A stretch of DNA of 64,000 nt from Bryum argenteum (taxonomy: Eukaryota; Streptophyta; Bryopsida; Bryales; Bryaceae), in assembly GCA_037043015.1 (NCBI GenBank), contig CM073321.1:32590101-32654100 (forward strand), in the 5' to 3' direction. Positions 57,300 through 64,000 of the stretch are shown here, in pieces; the first letter of the stretch is position 1; each line of letters starts with the position of its first letter. The notes beneath the pieces were generated by a model. The model was not told the DNA's origin, did no database searches, and saw only the letters and a program-made list of their open reading frames with translations. Both the position numbers and the translations under genes were made by a program.

Positions 57300-58970
57300 T
57301 CAAATGTGTTTTAGAATGCTCTTCATTTGTGGCGCCATACGCTGCTTAACGTCAGCCATTTTGATAAGTTTGGTCATATTCTCAAACTCCAGAAAAAGAG
57401 GCAAGTTGGACTTTGCTTATTAAATGAATCGAGGAGAATGGAACGCTTTGCTTCTTGAGCACGAGCAAGACGAACTAAATGTGCTGCTGCGGATGGAGAG
57501 GCAGCACCTACAGCGTCAACACCTTGGCTTGCATAGGTAAGGTTGTCAGGGTCCCCGAGTGCTTGTGTAGAAGGTGGTGTTGTGTTTGTTCGAGTAGAAG
57601 AAGCACCTACACGCAATTGTGGATTAGTCGTGGCAAGTTGCTGCTTTGTAGGTTTGGACGTATTTCCACGAGTAGTCTGGCTTCGCTGTTCGCTTGCAAA
57701 ATCATCGTCGTTGCCATCATCCCCAAGATGAATGCGTTTGAGCTCAACAAAGACGCTATCAACAGAAAGCGCAAGATCTTTTTGGTAGTTGGGGACAAAG
57801 CTGCTAGAGCAATCCAAGAACCATGCTCCAGTCTCCAATTGTTTAGGTTCAAAGCGTTTGTGTTGATCCTCTGTAAAAACATTTGTCGGAGTATCTGGAT
57901 CTGTGACATTAAGGAAGATAAGAGGGACCTTTGATGCTCTGAGGACACTCTTAGCGACCGATTCCCTTTTGAAGTACCTAAGGAAATTTAAATGTTAGAA
58001 TTTAAACAAGTGAATTCAACATATAAATTATTGCGCTACTGATGTTGAAATTTCAACCTCTAGATAAGACAATTGATTGCCAAGTTCCCATTTTTGAACT
58101 TGTTCAAGTCATTGGACCTCATGATTTGGGAAAGGCAGTTGGTGACAGAAAATCTTGGTAACCTGCATTCCAAAGAGAAAGTTTCCAATGATCAACATAG
58201 TCTTCCGGTCTAAGTACTCCCACATCCCTCGCAACTGTTATCTCCTCGGATTCAATAATTTCTGCTACACTCGTCACGAGTGCTGTCTTCAACTACAAGA
58301 ACAAAATTGGTTTAGAAATATACCCACGCCACAATTTCACTATCACAATAAACTATGATGTGAATGTTTCATAAAACATTTGCAATGGTGTTAGAAATGT
58401 AAACCTGAGCCCAAAATGTAGCCTTGTGAATTCAAACTTCAAACAACTTGGTGTCCACTAGACGCAATTCGGGGAATTTTACACCACGGCGTAGAGTGTT
58501 TGAGCTATTCCACCATTGGAGCCATCTTCCTTTGTGTAGGGGACCAACAATTAGCATACAATTTTATGAAGTCACTCAATAGTCAAATCCGACATGGAGA
58601 ACGTAGAGAAATGGTTATTAAGCTATAGAGACATAAAAAATCAATTTGAATGTCAATACTCTCTTGTATATTGGATGGTACAATTCAAAATATGAGGTCC
58701 ATAAATTGAGATGCACCTCTTTAAAGAAAAGTGGGCCATTATTTCGGGTTTGCTACAGCGAGGAACTTGTCAAAGTTTTTCCCTTGTAACTGCTTCAAGG
58801 TTTTGAGATTAGCCTCATGCATAACCTCCCAAACGCCATGGCCACATTGTTCGTTGTTGGGAGTGTTTTTTTTGTAGTGCATGGCAGCAATGTCATAAGC
58901 GCGGACAATCTCCCTCTCTTGATAATCAAATAATATTATAATTATCCATATGTGGTTTAGATGAATTTTA
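57300..58970 (-). pseudogene. Unit E large gene: middle region
   Basis: Blocks corresponding to unit D's middle exons are found in order on the minus strand: GKNFDKFLAVANPK (about 58770), GRWLQWWNSSNTLRRG (about 58510), VLRPEDYVDHWKLSLWNAGY and FLSPTAFPK (about 58130-58230), then METGAWFLDCSSSFVPNY (57838) with an acidic Thr/Ser-rich linker and LPLFLEFENMTKLIKMAD (about 57390-57340). Several stops and frame changes intervene. Where unit D has TGGWFLECDD, E has TGAWFLDCSS, anchoring the alignment. Confidence 0.55.
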
Positions 58971-60069
58971 ATACAAGCTAATAAACAATGAAGTATAGAT
59001 TACATGGTATAAGAACGCAACAAAGATATCTATAGTCAAAGGATACCAAGTCGGGTGCCTCCGCTTTTCCCTCAAGCAAATCTCATATGAATTTTTTTGT
59101 TTCAAATCTTTGATTGCTTCCAGCTTCAATTTTCCAAAAGTTCGAATGCGTTGGATTGTTGCCGGGACACTAGATCTAACATGGTTATCCTCCGTTGACC
59201 TATCAACTATAACCAAAACACAAATGTTAATATGAAATTATCGTGAAGGCAAATCAATACAAATAAAGAAAGTGAAATGCAATGTTACCAGTTCATGTCG
59301 GCCATGGCATTGAGCAAAACGCCTTGACGTTCTCAAGCGTCTAAGATGATACAATCCACCATAATGTGCCACGCGGGGTCATTGTCGCGGAAGTTTGCGA
59401 TGTGTCTCATCCACGCTGTAAGACGGTGGTTGCCTTTGCACACGCAAAACATCTTACCGCAAAACTAGTACAAATCTAGGTCTTGCTGCAAGGCAGCCTC
59501 AATTGCGTCGTTCGCGTTCTCCCAGTGACTATTCCAAGTCCTTGGAAAGTCATCAAGGAGGAGCTCTATCTTTTTGTTGTTTTAATGGCAGACATACATA
59601 ACACAGTCTCCTTTGCGGTAGCCACGAGTGAATTCATTCTGCAATTTTAGAACATCAGATTCTAAGATCGGTTTAACCTTCGGGTATGACAAAAGGCGAC
59701 ACAAGGAAATTCGGAGGCGAGACTTCTCGGCCGGTTTGATGCGAAGTCCGTTGATGACAACAACGGAGTCAAATGTTGTTGCGAGTCGGATCTCTTGCTC
59801 ACTGAATTGCATGTCCTTGTCTTTAAGATGAGGCGGATGTTTAGCGATGTTCTCAAGACCTTCATCGTCAGACTTGGAAGATTTCTCTTCATCCTTTTTT
59901 TGCTCTTGGGTAAATAGTGATACTGACAAGCCGTCGTTTCAACGGAATCGCGAGGATATTGAGATGGCATACCCTCCAAATCTACTTGGTCCTCTTTTAC
60001 ACCTGGTCGACGAAAAGCAACAATATCCGGCCCGATTGGCGGTGGAGTACTATTGACTATCAAAGGATG
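58971..60069 (-). pseudogene. Unit E large gene: N-terminal and ParB-like segment
   Basis: The exon begins after acceptor TTGCAG at 60070-60075 (HPLIVNSTPPPIGPDIVAFR). It continues with VVVINGLRIKPAEKSR, LCRLLSYPKVKPILESDVLK and LQNEFTRGYRKGD (59720-59590), followed by KGNHRLTAWMRHIANFRDND and WHIMVDCIILDA (about 59420-59340), the same GNHRxxAW core as unit D, and then QRIRTFGKLKLEAIKDL and TWYPLTIDIFVAFLYH (59150-59010). In-frame stops occur after VMYVCH and within the ParB-like part. Because D and E are broken at different places, the shared blocks reflect an ancestral protein. Confidence 0.5.
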
Positions 60070-60231
60070 CTGCAAGCATTAGTAAATATGAAGGTTAATC
60101 AATTAAAAAATCAAATAACAACACATGATTATAAAATAAACATGCCAATACAAATCATGGCATTCATATGCTCAATATGAATGAGTACACAATAGAAACA
60201 TGCATTTTAGAATCCTCGTAATCTAGTCACG

Positions 60232-60609
60232 TTAAAGGGCTAGTCTAGGAGATCGCCTAGGAGTGACTCGGGCTGCCTCACGCGCTGCGAGACGCTTCAG
60301 TTTCACATTTGCATACCAACGTTGCATGTAAAGTTTTTGAGCTAAATCAAACATGGTAAGCTCATGAGTTGTATTAGGCATAGTAAGCTTTTCAGCAGTA
60401 TCAGGCATGGTAAGCTTATGATTAGAAATCGGTTTGCTACAACGGGCACAAATACTCCTACAGATAGGAGTAGTTGCTAGCAAGCCAATAACTAAAACAC
60501 GTTTTCCTAAGGTTTCTAAAACCCTTTCTCGCATCTCCTCAAAATCAGAACTCTCTGTCTTGGATTCAATAACCTCCTCCATACTATCCTTCAAGTACTC
60601 CAAGTTTAT
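60232..60609 (-). CDS. Small protein gene of unit E (last exon), PRRxPRLA tail
   Basis: An acceptor GTGTGTAG lies just before 60609; the exon runs to a stop at 60232. It encodes LEYLKDSMEEVIESKTESSD, MRERVLETLGKRVLVIGLLA, a three-fold internal repeat (KLTMPDTAE, KLTMPNTTH, ELTMFDLAQ) and a tail LKRLAAREAARVTPRRSPRL. The front and tail match the unit-D small gene; the KLTMP repeat is missing there. The exon has no stop or frameshift, unlike the large gene beside it. Function unknown; the basic tail could bind nucleic acid. Confidence 0.6.
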   Translation of the reverse strand: MNLEYLKDSMEEVIESKTESSDFEEMRERVLETLGKRVLVIGLLATTPICRSICARCSKPISNHKLTMPDTAEKLTMPNTTHELTMFDLAQKLYMQRWYANVKLKRLAAREAARVTPRRSPRLAL

Positions 60610-60676
60610 CTACACACATTCCAGCAAGAATGTAAACATTACTATATTTAACTTAAAACATTAGACTCAATATAAC

Positions 60677-61018
60677 TAACTGATATTTAACTAATTATGG
60701 AATCATTTGCAACTTATGGACTTTTTGCAACTAATGAAGAACCTTGGTTTATCGGCAGCCAGCCGATACGTCTCCGCATCAGCGACTTTTAAAAGGCCAT
60801 AACTCAGTCAAATTTTGTCCAAATCAAACATATGAGGTGTTTTTTGACATCTACATTTTTTGTAAATATCAAAAACACCTTATATGTTTAATTTGGACAA
60901 AATTTGACTGAATTATGACCTTTCAGAGATTACCGATGGAGTCTAATGGTAATATCGGCGGACACCCGACATTATTTCTGGACTATGAATTTGTCCATAA
61001 TTAGTTCAATATCAGTTA
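60677..61018. mobile_element. 342-bp foldback MITE
   Basis: Left end TAACTGATATTTAACTAATT and right end (inverse) TAACTGATATTGAACTAATT; further in, arms of about 58 bases (AAGGCCATAACTCAGTCAAA ... AACACCTCATATGTTTGATT type) face each other around a ~15-base loop near 60855. Nearly the whole element folds on itself. Non-coding; lies upstream of unit E's small-gene exon. Confidence 0.85.
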
Positions 61019-61079
61019 AGTACTAGTAAAAGAACAAAATTATTGTAAGTAGAAATTACTTTAGTACAAATAAAATACT

Positions 61080-62450
61080 AGCCAGACAATTTCTCCAGCC
61101 ATACCAGTCGGGGTCATACTCTTGATTTCCCCATCATGCTCACGATTTCCCCATCATCCTCTTGATTTCCCCATCATCTCCAACACGGCCACCATGAGAA
61201 CCTGAAAGACATGAGGATCAAGATATGAGAACAACAATCACAACAAGAGCAACATGGTAACTTCGAGATGAGACACAACCACTTTGACGCTTTCAAGTGC
61301 ACTATAGCCAGACACAAAATAACACAACACCAACACAAGACTTCAGGGCATCACAACTAGCAATGGATGGCCATTTGCCGGGCGAAGATTGAAGGACCAG
61401 CAGGACCATGAATGCACGTTCGGACATGCTCTTGATTTCCCCATCATGATCCATATCTCACAATACGACCAACACCGTCTCCACAAGGACCGGCAAGACA
61501 TGAGGATCATGGTATGAGGAGGGCAATCACCGCAAGGATGTTATGAACAGCAAGAGCAGATTGGCAACTTGGAGGACGTGCAGGATTAATTTGGGGCACC
61601 ACAACAAACACGACATGGCCATCACGGCGACAATCCGAGGACCAGCAGGACCAGTAGGCTCAATTGGGGTCATGCTCTCAATTTCCCCATCATGCTCCCA
61701 GTTCGACCAACACAACCACCACAACGACCAGCAAGACATGCGGATCAAGACATGAAGACAGCGCGGATGTGATGAAGAGCGCATGGGAGTCATGCTCATG
61801 AGAACCAGCAGAACAAATTCAGGGCACCACAATAAACACGTATTGGCCATCACAGCGATGATAAGAGGACTAGCAGGACGTTTGAGGTCATGGTCTTGAT
61901 TTCCCCATCACGATCCATTTCTCACAATACGACCATCACGAGCATCACGAGAACGAGCAAGACATAGGAATCAAGATATGAAGAGGGTGAACAAGGCGAG
62001 GATGTGATGGACAGCAAGAACAGCATGGCAAATTTGAGGACCTGTGGCACAACTTCGGGGCAACACAACAAACACAACATGGCCACCACAACGACAATAA
62101 CAGGACTTGTAGGATCATCAGGGTGCATTTGGGTTCATGGTCTTGATTTCCCCATCATCCTCTATATCTCACAATACGACCAACACGGCCACCCCAAGGA
62201 CCATCAGGGAGCGTTTGGGTTCATGGTCTCGTTTTTCCCATCCTCCTCTATATCTCGCGATACGACTAACACGGCCAACCCCAGGATCAGCACGCTCGTT
62301 TGGGTTCATGGTCTCGATTTCCCCATCATGATCTATTTCTCACGATATGACCAACAAGGAAACTACAAGGACAAGCAAGAGGACTTTAGGGCACCAGACC
62401 GAGCAAAGGATGGCCATCATGGAGACGATACAAGTACCAACAAGACGTTT
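61080..62450. repeat. Degenerate tandem array (TTGATTTCCCCATCA landmark)
   Basis: The landmark TTGATTTCCCCATCATG occurs near 61120, 61435, 61676, 61895, 62144 and 62316, with shorter units at 62144-62316; full units are about 220-250 bases and contain CTCACAATACGACCAACACG and CAAGACATGAGGATCAAG-type blocks. Long plus-strand frames such as that from 62004 simply read the repeat. It occupies the same position relative to unit E as the satellite does to unit D. Confidence 0.85.
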
Positions 62451-62574
62451 TGGTTCAGCAGCTCCCAAACGGAAAGAAGTGAGGAACCACGGCAAGCCAG
62501 CAAGCACGAGGAACTAAAGCAAGCAGGAAGGCAGAGAGAGCAGGAAGGGCACGACTCGAAAAACTTACCTCCTC

Positions 62575-62795
62575 ATTTGTGTCGTTGTCTTCAACCATGG
62601 CTCCAACTTCAATTGATGGTGTTACATTTGAGTCCTCGTTCATCGATCCGTGCTCACCGTATCGATGATGACATTGATGCTACTTCTGTTCTCCTCCAGT
62701 AGAGTCACCTGCTCCGTTGAAGCAGCACTTTTAATCGGTTGTGAGTTTGCTCCTCGTTCCGTCTCCGCTCCGACTTGTTGATTCGGCTGCGCCAT
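62575..62795 (-). CDS. Candidate first exon upstream of unit E
   Basis: On the minus strand an ATG at 62795 opens MAQPNQQVGAETERGANSQP followed by TEQVTLLEENRSSINVIIDT with a possible donor (ACG/GTGAGC) and a second strong donor GAG/GTAAGT at about 62574. If joined over the tandem array to the acceptor at 60610 it could supply the missing start of the small gene. This is speculative: no equivalent was seen for unit D. Confidence 0.25.
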
Positions 62796-62799
62796 TGTT

Positions 62800-64000
62800 C
62801 CAAGTTTTGCAATTCACGAATGAAAGCCTATCCCAAAACTCCCAACTCAACAATCTCAACTCCAAAACCACTACTTCCACCATTATGTTGAAGTTCTTCA
62901 TTTCCATTTCTCTCCTGTCCGATTCTATTTTGGAATTGCTAATCACAGCCACCTAGTCCACCTCTGACATGACTTCTACCCTAATTTCTTCCATTGTCAG
63001 AACTCCAATATTGTGAATATCTACTTTTGATCTGTCATGTATAGCTCCAGAGATCCCCATCGCCTAATCTCACAACAAGACAAGATGCTACGTGAAGATC
63101 AAAACCCTAACTGATCAAAAAAGCCAGCACACCAATGAAAAGCGATCCAATAACAACTACAATCCCAATAAGGCTACTTCCAAAATAGAACGACTCTTGT
63201 CAGCGCATGAAATGGCAGCTCTGACCCCAATCAGAAACTGATAGGAACGCCAAAGGCAGCCACAGGAGCCTGCTCGGCACTCCACAAGAGCCTCCTTGGC
63301 ACAAGAACCTTATACCCGGGCGTTGACCTATACCCTACCGTCCCTTTTACCATGCCGAGGCCCTATACCCAGCCACGGGCATTTGCTCATGCATCAATTT
63401 ATTCAGCGGGTTTTAACTAGGAATACTCTCGTCGCCCCTGTACTTACCCTACTTGCCCTACACTGGTCCTATACCTGCCCATGGCTGGTTGTATACATGG
63501 ACTACTACGGTTATACCTGCGAAAGTCGAGTCTTCGTTGAAACTACGCTAAATAGGTATAGTAGTGCTAGATTTTTATAAGAGTAGAAAATGCTATATGT
63601 TTTTACTTATGATAAAAAAATTACCTTGAATATTGATTCTAATACTATAAAAGAATCCTCATCCTCACCGATGTAGAGTGGAAAATTTCTAATCAACAAT
63701 AAAATCTTATGACATGTTTATCTAAATTATTGTATCTAACACTGATATACCTATTTGGTGTACTTGGGTGCAACTAGTTACGATCATTCACGGTCCTACT
63801 TTGGTGCACCAACATTGTCTTAGACAGGTCCACTGTAGGTCATCTACCGGTACTAACGACATTGATATCGAGGTCTTGTACAATAAGCTAGTCTATAGTA
63901 CTAATTTTTGGCTAAATTGCAATTTCTATATACATGCAAAGTACAAATAAATTTGGCATACATGAATTTCATTTCCACATACTATTTATTGAGCCATGTT
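62800..64000. other. No recognisable gene
   Basis: Short frames only. A C-rich stretch near 63300-63500 (CTATACCC repeated at irregular spacing) and AT-rich sequence to the end; nothing I can support as a gene. Confidence 0.5.

Noticed and set aside
62004-62702. 232-codon plus-strand frame with WVHGLDFPI repeats
   Set aside because: It reads a degenerate tandem DNA repeat in which all three frames stay open in places; no domain, and the repeat spacing varies without regard to frame.

Overview
The window looks like repeat-dominated, heterochromatin-type nuclear DNA of a eukaryote, most likely a green-lineage (streptophyte) plant outside the flowering plants. Reasons: GT-AG introns of about 80-100 bases, a degenerate TTTAGGG telomere-type run, a fossil Ty3/gypsy element whose primer-binding site (TGGTATCAGAGC) fits plant initiator tRNA-Met, MULE-like transposases with SWIM zinc fingers, and a DUF7869-type integrase-like protein. 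The taxon is an inference. No housekeeping gene was recognised; almost every coding stretch belongs to a repeated or mobile family and most copies are decayed.

Layout. 1-9.8 kb (+): a composite unit with a low-complexity protein gene carrying translated 23-bp palindromes, a decayed FCP1/NIF-like phosphatase gene, and a DUF7869-like gene split by a 3.3-kb TIR transposon (4870-8178). 9.85-10.1 kb: three 86-bp tandem repeats. 11.2-16.5 kb (element A): a two-gene MULE-like element, transposase on minus and a small second gene (ORF2) diverging on plus. 17.8-24.6 kb: a ~335-bp satellite, each unit with a long perfect palindrome, interrupted at 18575-22025 by an unclassified element with a 5-bp target duplication. 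24.9-29.4 kb (unit D, +): a small gene ending in an arginine/proline motif, then a multi-exon gene with a ParB-like segment and a permuted N4/N6 DNA-methyltransferase-like C-terminus. 29.7-36.3 kb: SINE-like piece, a possible two-exon gene, a MITE, AT-rich satellite, more palindromes. 36.3-39.3 kb (element B, +): a 5'-truncated relative of A. 40.6-47.7 kb: a truncated, broken Ty3/gypsy fossil plus an inverted LTR that holds a nested solo LTR of another family. 48.4-54.0 kb (element C, +/-): a diverged MULE-like copy whose ORF2 still reads through intact. 54.6-60.6 kb (unit E, -): a second, decayed copy of unit D, split by a solo LTR with GCGCA target duplications. 60.7-62.5 kb: a foldback MITE and a degenerate tandem array upstream of E. 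The last 1.2 kb shows nothing recognisable.

Two recurring gene systems stand out. First, the A/B/C family pairs a SWIM-type MULE transposase with a divergently transcribed protein; the inter-ATG spacing is nearly identical in A and C (558 and 569 bases). Second, the D/E family pairs a small basic-tailed protein with a ParB-like/methyltransferase-like protein whose catalytic DPPY-type motif is replaced by DAPE in both copies. A third thread links unrelated parts: the satellite palindrome core also occurs in the transposase intron of elements A and B.
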